A DNA stretch of 64,000 nucleotides from the NCBI RefSeq assembly GCF_030814475.1, contig NZ_JAUSVF010000001.1, positions 1,695,001 through 1,759,000 on the forward strand, written 5' to 3'. The notes below the pieces were generated by a model that made no database searches, was not told where the DNA came from, and worked only from the letters and a program-made list of their open reading frames with translations. Origin of the DNA: Pararhizobium capsulatum DSM 1112. Its GTDB lineage: Bacteria > Pseudomonadota > Alphaproteobacteria > Rhizobiales > Rhizobiaceae. Below are positions 51,782 through 61,927 of the stretch, one piece after another; position 1 is the first letter of the stretch, and the number at the start of each line of letters is the position of its first letter. The position numbers and the translations under genes were made by a program.

Positions 51782-54124
51782 TTATTTCGGCAGTTTATAA
51801 GCCATCACATAATCACCCGGTTTGGTGCCGATCGAACCATGGCCGCCGGCGACGATCACCACATATTGGGTGCCGTCGTCGGTGGCGTAGGTCATCGGCG
51901 TCGACTGGCCGCCGGCCGGCAGGCGGCCCTTCCAGAGTTCGCGGCCCGATGTCAGGTCGTAGGCCCTGAGGTAGTTGTCGACCGCCGCACCGAGGAAGGC
52001 GACGCCGCCCTTGGTGATCATTGGCCCGCCGATGCCGGGTACGCCGACCTTGAAGGGCAGGGGCAGCGGCGTCATGTCCCGAACGGTGCCGTTGCGATGC
52101 TTGTAGGCGATGGTGCCGGTCTTCAGGTCAGCCCCGGCGACATAGCCCCATGGCGGTGCCTGGCAGGGAATGCCGAGCGGCCCGAGGAACGGCCCCATGA
52201 ACACGCCGTAGGGCGCGCCGTCATTGCGGTTGAGGCCCTGTTCGGAACCCTTCTCGTCCTGACCCTTTGGCGGGATCTGGTCGCGCGGCACGAGCCTGGA
52301 GGTGAAGGCGAGGTAGGTCGGCATGCCGAACATCACCTGCCGCTCGGGATCGACTGCCACCGAGCCCCAGTTGAAGACCCCGAAATTGCCGGGATAGATC
52401 AGCGAGCCCTGCAGTGATGGCGGCGTGTAGCGACCCTCGTATTTCAGGCTCTTGAACTTGATGCGGCAGGCGAGCTGGTCGAACATCGTCACACCCCACA
52501 TGTTCTTGTCTGTCAGGGGTGGTGGCGAGAAGGTGAGGTCGGAGATCGGCTGGGTCGGGGAGGTGAAATCTTCCGGGATAGCGCCTGTCGGGGCCGGGAT
52601 TTCCTTCACCGGGATGATCGGCTCGCCGGTGCGCCGGTCGAGCACGTAGATGTCGCCCTGCTTGGTCGGGCCGACGAGGGCCGGAACGGGCTTTCCGTCC
52701 TTGCCGGTGATGTCGAGTAGGACCGGCTGGGCCGGCACGTCCATGTCCCAGAGGTCGTGATGCACCGTCTGGCGCACCCAGCGAACCTGACCGCTGGTGA
52801 TATCCAGTGCCGCGATCGAGGACGAGTATTTCTCGACATTTTCGGTGCGTCCCATGCCGAGCTGGTCGGGCACCTGGTTGCCAAGAGGGATGTAGAGGAG
52901 GTTCAGGCCCTCGTCATAGCTGAAGACCGACCAGCTGTTGGGCGAGTTGGTCGTGTAGGTCTGGCCTTCCGGCAGCGGCGTCGTCACGTCAGGATTGCCG
53001 CTGTCCCAGTTCCAGATGAGCTGTCCGGTGTTGACGTCGAAGGCGCGGATGACACCGGACTGTTCTTCCGTCGAATAGTTGTCGTTGACGGCGCCGCCGA
53101 TGATGATCTTGCCGGCGACGATGACCGGCGGTGATGTCGAGTAGTAATAGCCAGCCGGCTTGTACTTCATGCCGGTTTCGAGATGCAGCGTGCCCTTGTC
53201 GGCAAAGTTCGAGCATACCTGCCCGTTGGCAGCATCGAGCGCGATCAGGCGGGCGTCGGACGTCGGCAGGTAGACGCGCTCGGCGCAAGGTGCGCCCGCG
53301 GTTGCAGCCGCGTCGGCATAGTAGCTGACGCCGCGGCAGGTCTGGTGCTGGCGATCCGGGTTCATGCCGGAGTTGGCATCGAATTTCCACTTCTCCTTGC
53401 CGGTCGCCGCATCGATGGCGATCGCCCAGTTGTGCGGGGTGCAGACATAGAGCGTGTCGTGGATCTTGAGCGGCGTCACCTGGTAGGTGGTCTCGCCGAC
53501 GTCATCCGGCAGCTTCACGTCGCCCGTCTGGTATTGCCAGGCGACTTCGAGCGAGGAGACGTTGTCGGTGTTGATCTGGGCAAGCGGCGAATAGCGCTGG
53601 CCGTAAGGTGTGCGGCCGTACTGGTGCCATTCATTATCAGGCACGTTGCCGCCGTAATTCGGCGTCGTGGCGGCAGCGCCCGTCGGCAGTTCGCCGGCAA
53701 GATCGAGCGTGTCGATGGTCATCGAATAGCCGGCAACACCGATCGAGACGATGACGGCGGCAGCGAGCGGCAGGGCGCTGGCCTTGTAGATCTGGCCCGT
53801 CGGGCTCACGAAACCAAGCCCGCGGCGGATCGCCGGGATCAGCAGCCAGAGGCCGAGCAGGATGACAACGCCGCCGCGCGGACCAAGCTGCCACCAGTCG
53901 AAGCCGACTTCCCAGATCGCCCAGGCGAGCGTGCCGATGATGAGGAGCGCATAAGCGGTGAGTGCCGCGCCGCGCCGTTTGAACAGGAAGTAGGCCGTTA
54001 GCAGGAAGCCGAGGCCGGCAATAAGATAATACCAGCTGCCGCCGAGGACGATGAGCCAAAGCCCACCCGCCCCGATCGCCAGACCGATAAGGGTGAAAAT
54101 GAAAGCGGTTACGCCAATGATCAT
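51782..54124 (-). CDS. gcd: Membrane-bound PQQ-dependent glucose dehydrogenase
   Basis: 780 residues from the ATG at 54124. Five N-terminal TM helices (about 1-135) and an eight-bladed quinoprotein propeller (about 160-775) with typical blades such as NEWHQYGRTPYGQRYSPLAQ, CRGVSYYAD, TTNSPNSWSVFSYDEGLNL and HDLWDMDVPAQPVL. Oxidises glucose to gluconolactone on the periplasmic side and feeds electrons to ubiquinone. PQQ must be made elsewhere or taken up; no pqq genes lie in the window. Quinate/shikimate dehydrogenases have the same architecture, so the substrate is a best guess. Confidence 0.9.
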   Translation of the reverse strand: MIIGVTAFIFTLIGLAIGAGGLWLIVLGGSWYYLIAGLGFLLTAYFLFKRRGAALTAYALLIIGTLAWAIWEVGFDWWQLGPRGGVVILLGLWLLIPAIRRGLGFVSPTGQIYKASALPLAAAVIVSIGVAGYSMTIDTLDLAGELPTGAAATTPNYGGNVPDNEWHQYGRTPYGQRYSPLAQINTDNVSSLEVAWQYQTGDVKLPDDVGETTYQVTPLKIHDTLYVCTPHNWAIAIDAATGKEKWKFDANSGMNPDRQHQTCRGVSYYADAAATAGAPCAERVYLPTSDARLIALDAANGQVCSNFADKGTLHLETGMKYKPAGYYYSTSPPVIVAGKIIIGGAVNDNYSTEEQSGVIRAFDVNTGQLIWNWDSGNPDVTTPLPEGQTYTTNSPNSWSVFSYDEGLNLLYIPLGNQVPDQLGMGRTENVEKYSSSIAALDITSGQVRWVRQTVHHDLWDMDVPAQPVLLDITGKDGKPVPALVGPTKQGDIYVLDRRTGEPIIPVKEIPAPTGAIPEDFTSPTQPISDLTFSPPPLTDKNMWGVTMFDQLACRIKFKSLKYEGRYTPPSLQGSLIYPGNFGVFNWGSVAVDPERQVMFGMPTYLAFTSRLVPRDQIPPKGQDEKGSEQGLNRNDGAPYGVFMGPFLGPLGIPCQAPPWGYVAGADLKTGTIAYKHRNGTVRDMTPLPLPFKVGVPGIGGPMITKGGVAFLGAAVDNYLRAYDLTSGRELWKGRLPAGGQSTPMTYATDDGTQYVVIVAGGHGSIGTKPGDYVMAYKLPK

Positions 54125-54446
54125 GGATGTCTCCTGCCGCATTTTGGGAGCATGCGGGCTTGAGGGATGCCGAAGCGACGACGGTGCCCACCATCGGCTT
54201 CTGTGGCAAAACTAGGGCAAGAAAACCGCGTTTCAACCTTGATCGGGGAACAGAAATATCCTTGCCGGAGACAAGTGAGCTGAGACCCCGAAGGGCTGTG
54301 GGCGTCTGAGCGCATCGCGACTTCGCGATGTTTCCCGTTATTTTTCACGGAACGAACGAAGAGAGCATATTCGCTTGAAGGCCGCGCGGATCACGGGATT
54401 TCATGTTAGATTTGCCAGCCATCGCAACGGATGGAGGGAGATGACA
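54125..54446. other. Divergent intergenic region between gcd and the methyltransferase gene
   Basis: 322 bases holding both promoters. A CATCGCGA-CT-TCGCGATG hairpin at 54313-54330 is followed by TTTCCCGTTATTTTT, which looks terminator-like on the plus strand although no gene precedes it. No further feature seen. Confidence 0.4.
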
Positions 54447-55259
54447 ATGTTGGAAACGGACAAGGTATTCTCCGGCTCTATCCCGGAAAACTACGATAGC
54501 CACATGGTGCCGATGATTTTCGAGCCATATGCCACCGATCTTGTACGACGCGCCATGCTGTTTTCGCCTCGCGCCGTCCTGGAAGTCGCCGCTGGAACCG
54601 GGGTCGTCACCCGCGCACTGGCGCCGAAGCTGCCACCCGACGCAACCTATGTCGCTACCGATCTCAACCCCGCAATGCTGGACTACGCCCGCTCGCGACA
54701 GCCTGCGGATGGCCGCATACAGTGGCGGCAGGCCGACGCCATGGCGCTGCCGTTCGAAGATGCGGCCTTCGATCTCGTCTGCTGTCAGTTCGGTGCGATG
54801 TTCTTTCCCGATCGTCCGGCTGCCTATCGCGAGGCGAGGCGGGTGTTGAGGCCCGGAGGGCATTTTCTCTTCAACGTATGGGACAGTCTCGAAGAAAATA
54901 TCTTTGCGGGCGATGTGACGAAGGCTCTTGCCGGCCTGTTCCCGGACGATCCGCCGCGCTTCATGGCACGCACGCCACATGGCTACTACGACAAGGAGCT
55001 GATCCGCAGCGATCTGGAGCGCGCAGGTTTTTCGCATGTAGAGATCGAGACGAAAGCCGACCAAAGCCGTGCTCCATCTGCGCACAACGCGGCTGTCGCC
55101 TATTGTCAGGGGACGCCGGTTCGCGGCGAAATCGAAGCGAGAGCGCCGGAGGGGCTGACTGCGGCGACCGACGTTGCTGCATCCGCGCTTGAGGCAAAAT
55201 ACGGCAGCGGCGAGATCGCCGCGAAAATCCAGGCGCATATCATCGTGGCGGTTGCGTAA
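54447..55259 (+). CDS. Class I SAM-dependent methyltransferase (UbiE-like)
   Basis: 270 residues from the ATG at 54447, with GGAGGGA eight bases upstream (an ATG at 54441 is too close to it). Motif I VLEVAAGTGVVTRAL (about 48-62), YVATDLNPAML, and motif III FDLVCCQFGAMFFPDRPAAY with RVLRPGGHFLFNVW. Cytoplasmic small-molecule methyltransferase; substrate unknown. Monocistronic and divergent from gcd. Confidence 0.87.
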   Translation: MLETDKVFSGSIPENYDSHMVPMIFEPYATDLVRRAMLFSPRAVLEVAAGTGVVTRALAPKLPPDATYVATDLNPAMLDYARSRQPADGRIQWRQADAMALPFEDAAFDLVCCQFGAMFFPDRPAAYREARRVLRPGGHFLFNVWDSLEENIFAGDVTKALAGLFPDDPPRFMARTPHGYYDKELIRSDLERAGFSHVEIETKADQSRAPSAHNAAVAYCQGTPVRGEIEARAPEGLTAATDVAASALEAKYGSGEIAAKIQAHIIVAVA

Positions 55260-55268
55260 GGGGCTCCC

Positions 55269-56771
55269 TCACGTCCCGCAAAACGTTCGCAACACCTCTT
55301 CGCCCGGTTTCGGCGGCTCCGCATAGGCGGCGAAATTCGGCTGGTCTTCATAGGGACGCGAGGTCACCTCGACCAGCGCTTCGAACAACGAGAAATCGCC
55401 ATCTTCGACCGCGGCCTTGATCGCCGCTTCGATGCGATGGTTGCGTGGGATGAAGCCCGGGTTGAGCGCGCGCATGGCCTGCGCGCGTTTATCCCGTGTT
55501 GCTCCCTCGCGTTCAAGACGCTGCCGCCAATCGCTGACCCACGGAACGATCGCCAAGGGATTACGGAACGTCGCGGCGAATTCTGCCTCGGCCGCATCGT
55601 TCCCGGCAAGTGCCGAAAGCCGGCGGAAGGCGAGGGTGAAGTCGGCATCTTCCTCGTTCATGCGCGAAAGCAGGTCCTGCACGAGAGCAAGATCGTCTTC
55701 CTCCGATGTGGCAAGGCCGATCTTCCGGCGCATGCCGTCGAGCCAGTGGGTCTGGAAGACGCGGCCGTAGTCGCCAAGAATCTCGTTTGCCGCCTCCACG
55801 GCCTTTTCCGTGTCATCGTCGAGGATCGGCAGCATGGCTTCGGCAAGCCGGGCAAGGTTCCACTGGCCGATGCCCGGCTGGTTGGCGTAACCATAGCGGC
55901 CGCCCTGGTCGATTGAGGAGAAGACCTTGGCCGGATCGTACGCATCCATGAAGGCGCAGGGGCCGAAGTCGATGGTCTCGCCTGAGATCGTCATGTTGTC
56001 GGTGTTCATCACGCCATGGATGAAGCCGACGCCGAGCCAGCGGGCGATCAGCGCCGCCTGCCGCTCGCTGACGGCCTTGAGCAGCGCCACATAGGGCCGC
56101 TCTTCCGTCTTCAGCTCCGGATAGTGGCGGTCGATGACGTAATCGGAAAGCACCTTGAGATTGGCATGGTCGCCGCGGGCTGCGAAGAACTGGAAGGTGC
56201 CGACGCGTACATGGCTGGCGGCAACGCGGGTAAAGACGGCACCCGGCAGGATATGTTCGCGGTAGACCGGATCGCCGGTGACGACAGCGGCGAGCGCCCG
56301 TGTTGCTGGGATGCCGAAGGCGTGCATGGCCTCGCTGACGATATATTCGCGCAGCACCGGCCCGAGCGCTGCCCGCCCGTCGCCGCGGCGGGAGTAAGGC
56401 GTCTGGCCCGCGCCCTTGAGCTGGATGTCGCGCCGCGTGCCGGAGCGATCAACGACTTCGCCGATCAGGATTGCGCGACCGTCCCCAAGCAGCGGCACAA
56501 ACTGGCCGAACTGATGGCCGGCATAGGCCATGGCGACCGGCTCGGCACCGTCAGGAAGGTCGTTGCCGGAAAAGATCGCCGCACCGTCGCGCAGCAGCGA
56601 CGCGGTGTCGAGGCCCAGTTCGTCGGAAAGCCGGGTATTGAACTTGATCAGCCAGGGTTCAGACACCGGCTTCGGCGCAACCTTGGAGAAGAACGGGTCC
56701 GGCAGGCGCGCATAGCTGTTGTCGAACGGAATAGGCGCCGCTGCCGTCTTGCGTTGCATTGCCTCGGTCAT
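55269..56771 (-). CDS. selO: Protein adenylyltransferase SelO
   Basis: 500 residues, full length. Pseudokinase-fold signatures: QLKGAGQTPYSRRGDGRAAL (Lys and Arg of the flipped nucleotide site), HGVMNTDNM and DFGPCAFMDAY. SelO transfers AMP to Ser/Thr/Tyr of proteins in redox-regulated fashion. The C-terminus is TFCGT: Cys498 stands where eukaryotic SelO has selenocysteine, near the end of the chain. Cytoplasmic; convergent with the methyltransferase gene. Confidence 0.94.
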   Translation of the reverse strand: MTEAMQRKTAAAPIPFDNSYARLPDPFFSKVAPKPVSEPWLIKFNTRLSDELGLDTASLLRDGAAIFSGNDLPDGAEPVAMAYAGHQFGQFVPLLGDGRAILIGEVVDRSGTRRDIQLKGAGQTPYSRRGDGRAALGPVLREYIVSEAMHAFGIPATRALAAVVTGDPVYREHILPGAVFTRVAASHVRVGTFQFFAARGDHANLKVLSDYVIDRHYPELKTEERPYVALLKAVSERQAALIARWLGVGFIHGVMNTDNMTISGETIDFGPCAFMDAYDPAKVFSSIDQGGRYGYANQPGIGQWNLARLAEAMLPILDDDTEKAVEAANEILGDYGRVFQTHWLDGMRRKIGLATSEEDDLALVQDLLSRMNEEDADFTLAFRRLSALAGNDAAEAEFAATFRNPLAIVPWVSDWRQRLEREGATRDKRAQAMRALNPGFIPRNHRIEAAIKAAVEDGDFSLFEALVEVTSRPYEDQPNFAAYAEPPKPGEEVLRTFCGT

Positions 56772-57026
56772 ATCAGCGCCTCCGTGGTCACCTCGGGGGA
56801 AAAGCCCCTGTTCTTCCTAGATAGGGCTCTTCGCGGGCGGGCGAAAGGTCTGGAGGCCGAAGACATCCCGCGCTCGGCGGCATGCGCCGGACGGGCGTCG
56901 CACTATTTGCGGTTTGAATGGTGCTCCGCACCGGCCGGCAAAAATTGCCGACCGTGAAAGCATTCCATCGGGTCTTGTGCCTCAGCGGCCGGTTCACCTT
57001 TTCTGCGGAGGCGGAAGACATCCCTG

Positions 57027-58460
57027 TCAGCCCGATTTACTTGCAGGCTTGACGTTCTGGTTCAACCGGAAAAGGTTGTCGGGATCGTACTTGGCCTTGA
57101 GGGTGGAGAGCCGCGCGTGGTTGCCGCCATAGGCCTGAGCGACCCTGTCAGTTTCATCTTCGGGCATGAAATTGACATAGACGCCACCGGTGGCATGGGG
57201 TGCCGCCGCCGCAAAGAGCGCTCGCGCCCAACTGATGGCGGTTTTTTCGTCGGCAGGGTCGCGCCATCTGGTGTGAACGTTCATGACGTAATTCGCGTCG
57301 CGATGCGGATAGGCGGTTGCATCAGGAGAAACGCGACTGCTGGCGCCGCCGAGCTGGCCGATGAAGATCTCACATTCCCCGGTCGGCAAGCGGCCGACAT
57401 AGTCGATCAGGGTATCGAGCAATCCGTCGCTCAGAGTGGTGAAATTGTGCGATTTCCAATAGTTGAAGGCCCCCGGCGTCAGAAGGGGGTCGAATGCCGT
57501 CTGCCAGGCGGAGTAGGGTTGCACACCGATCACGTCGGCGATCGGTTCGCCAAGGGCACGAAGCGGGGCAAGCACCGCCTCGGCTTTGTCCGGTTCACCG
57601 GCATAGCAGACGGCGAAGACCAGAATTTCCTGGCCGTGTACCTCCTCTGGCAGAAACGGCAGGGGCGGTGCCTTGCGCAGCACCACCCAGACGGAAAGAT
57701 CGTCGGGAGCCGCCGCCGCCACGTCGCGGTAGCCGAGAAGAAGCTCGCGAGCGCGGGCAAACGGATGAACAATCAGCCCGGATACCAGATCGGGACCGAC
57801 CGGGTGCAGCTTGAATTCGAACGACGTCACCACGCCAAAATTTCCACCGCCACCGCGAATGGCCCAGAAAAGGTCCGGGTTCTCCGTGGCGCTTGCCTGA
57901 ACAAGCTTGCCATCGGCGGTCACCACATCGGCCGACACCAGATTGTCCACGGTGAAGCCGTATTTGCGGCTGAGCCACCCGAAACCACCCCCGAGTGCAA
58001 GGCCGGCCACGCCAGTGGTCGAGTTGATGCCGAGCGGGGTGGCAAGGCCGAAAGCTTGTGCTTCCTTGTCGAATTCCGCGAGTGTCGCGCCGGGTTCGAC
58101 CCTTGCGGTGCGGCCCGTTGCATCGACGCGGACGGAGCGCATCGGTGAAAGATCGATCAGCAGGCCGCCCTCGCAGACGGCATTTCCTGCGATATTATGA
58201 CCGCCGCCGCGAACAGACACGAGCAGCTTGTTATCGCGAGCAAACCGCACAGCTTCCATCACATCGTTTGCGTCATGGCACCGCACGACGGCCGCCGGGT
58301 GCCTGTCGATCATGGCGTTCCAGATCGTCCTGGCCTCGTCGTATCCTGCTTGGCCCGGTAGACACACATTCCCCCGGCAGCGTGTCTGCAACGCCGCCAG
58401 AAGGTCGTTTGAAAAGGCGATAGTCTCGCCTTGAAGCCCGGTGAATTGAACATCTGTCAT
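57027..58460 (-). CDS. FAD-binding oxidoreductase of the berberine-bridge-enzyme type
   Basis: 477 residues from the ATG at 58460 behind GGAGGGATGAA. PCMH-type FAD domain: VSVRGGGHNIAGNAVCEGGL with the His that binds the flavin covalently, TATPLGINSTTGVAGLALGG-like turn (GVAGLALGGGFGWLSRKYG) and FAIRGGGGNFGVV-type region. The C-terminal BBE motif is YGGNHARLSTLKAKYDPDNL. Oxidises sugars or aromatic alcohols; substrate unknown. An HxlR regulator lies upstream on the same strand. Confidence 0.88.
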   Translation of the reverse strand: MTDVQFTGLQGETIAFSNDLLAALQTRCRGNVCLPGQAGYDEARTIWNAMIDRHPAAVVRCHDANDVMEAVRFARDNKLLVSVRGGGHNIAGNAVCEGGLLIDLSPMRSVRVDATGRTARVEPGATLAEFDKEAQAFGLATPLGINSTTGVAGLALGGGFGWLSRKYGFTVDNLVSADVVTADGKLVQASATENPDLFWAIRGGGGNFGVVTSFEFKLHPVGPDLVSGLIVHPFARARELLLGYRDVAAAAPDDLSVWVVLRKAPPLPFLPEEVHGQEILVFAVCYAGEPDKAEAVLAPLRALGEPIADVIGVQPYSAWQTAFDPLLTPGAFNYWKSHNFTTLSDGLLDTLIDYVGRLPTGECEIFIGQLGGASSRVSPDATAYPHRDANYVMNVHTRWRDPADEKTAISWARALFAAAAPHATGGVYVNFMPEDETDRVAQAYGGNHARLSTLKAKYDPDNLFRLNQNVKPASKSG

Positions 58461-58726
58461 TTCATCCCTCCCTCGCCATGCGATGGATGTGTTGGTTGAA
58501 AAGCGTTGCAATCTCGAAAGGCATAGAAACGTTCTGCTTTGTGTGGCGCGTTTCTATAATCGGCCGAGCCCAGTCCCGAACGGGCAAGCAAAATTCCCAG
58601 CCATCGCTCGGATCGCGGGTGACGGCATTGATGGAGTTTCGTCCGAAGCGGATCGGCGGGCTAGTGTAGAATCTGTAGCGGTGCCGATGACATCATTCGA
58701 GCGGAAGAAACGGGATTGCCGCGTCG

Positions 58727-59410
58727 TCAACACTCGGCAAGGGAGCTGCGCACCAGCCAGCTGTCGATCGAAGCCGCAATGGCTCGGTCACCTGTCAGCG
58801 ATATCTTGCCCCGTGATATCTCTGCTTTCAAAGACGACAGCCCGATCCATGCCGAGGTCATGGCCTTGAGATCGGCAGAGACGAAAAGATCGACGTCATG
58901 GCCGGGATCAAGAGCGCAGAGGTCGATCGGCATTCCGGGCTTTGATATCAGCCAATAACTCTGCTCGTCCTGCGGCAACTCCGGATAGGTGAACTCGATG
59001 ACGCTGCGTCTGCGTTGCGGCAGGGCGCGGATATCGATCTTGCGCCGTATGTTCCACATCAATAGCTTCGCATCGAGTTTTTCAAGCGTCACTTCCGCAT
59101 CGACATTTCGGTGTGCCCATCTGCCAAGCGCGTCAACGATGGGTTCAAGTTCGTCCGCGACCTTTGTCGTCGTGTAGCTGATGTCGCCCGTCGATGAATT
59201 TGCCGTGCGCGCAACCAGACCGTTGGCCTCCATCTCGCGGAGGCGTTTTGACATGAGGGTCGGGGACATGCCGGGAACACCGCGGCGAATTTCGTTGAAG
59301 TGGGTCGATCCGGACCACATTTCGCAGAGGAGCAGCAGCGTCCAGCGTGGTTCCAGAAGCTCGCACGCCTTTGAGACCGGGCAATATAGGTTGTAGCCGT
59401 CACCTGCCAT
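58727..59410 (-). CDS. HxlR-family regulator with SCP2-like C-terminal domain
   Basis: 227 residues. Winged helix of HxlR type (about 10-100): CPVSKACELLEPRWTLLLLC, GVPGMSPTLMSKRLREMEAN. The C-terminal half (about 130-225) continues as a sterol-carrier/SCP2-like fold (LWNIRRKIDIRALP...ISRGKISLTGDRAIAASIDSW), as in several rhizobial HxlR proteins. Probably controls the neighbouring FAD oxidoreductase gene, which is downstream on the same strand, 266 bases away. Confidence 0.85.
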   Translation of the reverse strand: MAGDGYNLYCPVSKACELLEPRWTLLLLCEMWSGSTHFNEIRRGVPGMSPTLMSKRLREMEANGLVARTANSSTGDISYTTTKVADELEPIVDALGRWAHRNVDAEVTLEKLDAKLLMWNIRRKIDIRALPQRRRSVIEFTYPELPQDEQSYWLISKPGMPIDLCALDPGHDVDLFVSADLKAMTSAWIGLSSLKAEISRGKISLTGDRAIAASIDSWLVRSSLAEC

Positions 59411-59658
59411 GGGGCCGCCTCCGGAGCCGAAATATGCGGTCGTCCTCTTCGCCCGTCCAGTGTAGAAAGTGTAGTCGTGGCGTTCTGCTCTTTCGTGAAG
59501 GGGCCGAGTTTGACCGGGACATATCGTATGTCCGGGGAGTAAGCACCTGTTGGTAATTAAGTCAATTTTAAATTAGATAATTGTTGAATACTGTTGCAGC
59601 AGGAGCGCAAATGGATCGTGCGTCGCAACTCTAAAAAGTGCGACGCACGGCGCGGGAA

Positions 59659-61785
59659 TTACATCTTGCCAGCTACCTTGATGGCAAAGGCATATTCGAA
59701 GGCGATTTCCTCCAGTCGCTGGAAACGGCCGGACGCGCCGCCGTGGCCGGCGTCCATGTTGGTCTTCATCAGGATCGGTTCGGAACCGGTGGTGTTTTCC
59801 CGAAGACGCGCGACCCACTTGGCGGGCTCCCAATAGGTGACGCGCGGGTCAGTCAGGCCGCCGAGCGCCAGGATCGCGGGGTAGGGCTTTTCCGCGACGT
59901 TGTCGTAAGGAGAGTAGGCCGCCATGCGCTCGTAGGCTTCCCTGGAGTCAATCGGGTTGCCCCACTCCGGCCATTCCGGCGGGGTGAGCGGCAGGCTGTC
60001 GTCCAGCATGGTGTTCAACACGTCGACGAACGGAACGGCGGCGATGATGCCCTTGAATTTTTCAGGCGCCATGTTGGCGATCGCCCCCATCAGCATGCCG
60101 CCGGCCGAGCCGCCTTCTGCGACGATGTTCGCGTAGGACGTGAACTTCTGTTGATTCAGATAGTCCGCCGCGGCGATGAAGTCCTTGAAGGTATTGGTCT
60201 TCTTTTCCATCCTGCCGTCTTCGTACCACGCAAATCCCTTGTCCTTGCCGCCACGGATATGGGCGATGGCATAGACGAAGCCGCGATCGGCGAGCGACAG
60301 GCAGTTGGTGTTGAACGAGGCCGGGATCGAGATACCGTAGGCGCCGTAGCCATAGAGCAGGGAGGGTGCGGAGCCGTCGAGCGGGGTGTCCTTGCGATAG
60401 AGCAGGGTGACCGGAACCTCGGCCCCATCCCAGCCAGGGGCCATGACGCGGCGGGTGACGTAGTCGTCCGGATTGTGGCCGGAGGGCACTTCCTGGGTTT
60501 TCAGCAGCGTGCGCTCGCGGGTCACCATGTTGTAGTCGAAGAGCTGCGAGGGCGTCGTCATCGAGGAATAGGAGAAGCGAATGACGTCGGTGTCGTATTC
60601 GGCCGCTCCCGAGAGGCCCAGCGAATAGGCCTCCTCGGCAAAGGCGATGGCGTGATCCTCGCCGGTGGCGCGGTCGCGGATCTTGATCTGCGGCAGGCCG
60701 TTTTCGCGCTCCAGCCAGACGAGATGGCGGGTAAAGGCCATGTGGCTGATGATCAGGCGGCCCGGCGTATGCGGAACGACGTCCTTCCAGTTGTGACGGT
60801 CCGGCGCATTCACCGGGGCTTCCATGATCTTGAAATCCTTGGCGCCATCGGCATTGGTCAGGATGTAGAAGACGCTGCCGCCCTCGGTCATCGAATATTC
60901 CAGCCCGGTCTCGCGCGGGGCGACGATCTGCGGTTTTGCCGTGAGATCGGACGTCGGGATCAGGCGATATTCGCTGGTCTCGTGGTCGTGAATGTCGATG
61001 TAGATGAAATCGTCCAGCATCGAGCCGCCGACGCCCATGAAGAAGCCCGGATCCTCTTCCTCATAGACCAGCCGGTCTGAGGATTGCGGCGTGCCGATGA
61101 TGTGATGAAAAATCTTCGACGGGCGATGGTTGTCGTCGAGCACGGTGTAGAAGAAGCTCTTGCCGTCCGGCGCCCAGGTGCCGTCGCCACCGGTGTTCTC
61201 GATGATATCGGACAGATCTTCGCCGGTGGCGAGATCACGGATGCGCAGCGTGTAATATTCCGAGCCCTTGTCGTCATAACCCCAGATACCGCGACTGTGA
61301 TCGGTCGAGTGATCGATGCCGGCGAGGCGGAAATAGGCCTTGCCATCCGCTTCCTTGTCTCCGTCGAGCAGCAACGTGCGCTCGCCACCGTCGCGCGGCG
61401 TACGAAAATAGCGCGGCTGCTCGCCGCCGGTCACGAAAAACGTGCCATAGGCAAAGGGGCCGTCCTTCACCGGCACGGACGAGTCGTCTTCCTTGATGCG
61501 ACCCTTCATCTCGGCAAACAGCGTCTTCTGCAGCGCCTCGGTATCGGCCATGGCCGCCTTCATATAGGCGTTCTCCGCTTCAAGGTGGGTGCGGATATCC
61601 GGGTTCAGGATCGACGCATCCTTGAACATCGCCTGCCAGTTGTCGTCGCGCAGCCAGGCGTAATCGTCGGTGCGGGTGATGCCGTGGCGGGTATCGGTGA
61701 TCGGCTTCTTCGGGGCGACGGGAGCGGCGGGAAGGTTCTTGAAGATGGACAAGGATGTCTCCGGCAATGCGAGAAGTGAGGACAT
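59659..61785 (-). CDS. ptrB: Oligopeptidase B (S9 family prolyl oligopeptidase)
   Basis: 708 residues. N-terminal propeller (about 70-420) and C-terminal alpha/beta hydrolase with Ser560 in GGSAGGMLMG, Asp646 in GLTDPRVTYWEP and His681 in DAGHGG. The YITRTDDYAWLRDDNWQ-like start and the absence of a signal peptide fit cytoplasmic oligopeptidase B, which cleaves after Arg or Lys in peptides up to about 30 residues. Full length. GGAGACATCC precedes the start. Stand-alone. Confidence 0.92.
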   Translation of the reverse strand: MSSLLALPETSLSIFKNLPAAPVAPKKPITDTRHGITRTDDYAWLRDDNWQAMFKDASILNPDIRTHLEAENAYMKAAMADTEALQKTLFAEMKGRIKEDDSSVPVKDGPFAYGTFFVTGGEQPRYFRTPRDGGERTLLLDGDKEADGKAYFRLAGIDHSTDHSRGIWGYDDKGSEYYTLRIRDLATGEDLSDIIENTGGDGTWAPDGKSFFYTVLDDNHRPSKIFHHIIGTPQSSDRLVYEEEDPGFFMGVGGSMLDDFIYIDIHDHETSEYRLIPTSDLTAKPQIVAPRETGLEYSMTEGGSVFYILTNADGAKDFKIMEAPVNAPDRHNWKDVVPHTPGRLIISHMAFTRHLVWLERENGLPQIKIRDRATGEDHAIAFAEEAYSLGLSGAAEYDTDVIRFSYSSMTTPSQLFDYNMVTRERTLLKTQEVPSGHNPDDYVTRRVMAPGWDGAEVPVTLLYRKDTPLDGSAPSLLYGYGAYGISIPASFNTNCLSLADRGFVYAIAHIRGGKDKGFAWYEDGRMEKKTNTFKDFIAAADYLNQQKFTSYANIVAEGGSAGGMLMGAIANMAPEKFKGIIAAVPFVDVLNTMLDDSLPLTPPEWPEWGNPIDSREAYERMAAYSPYDNVAEKPYPAILALGGLTDPRVTYWEPAKWVARLRENTTGSEPILMKTNMDAGHGGASGRFQRLEEIAFEYAFAIKVAGKM

Positions 61786-61927
61786 CGGAGATAGAGGTGG
61801 GGAGAGGCGGGTTCAAGGGAAAAGAGGGGGAGGCGAACTATTCGGCCTCTTATCCGTTCCATGGTATTGAATGTCATTGGGGGCAAATATCGGGTGTGAC
61901 AGATAAACGAAAACGGAGGAGACCGAC

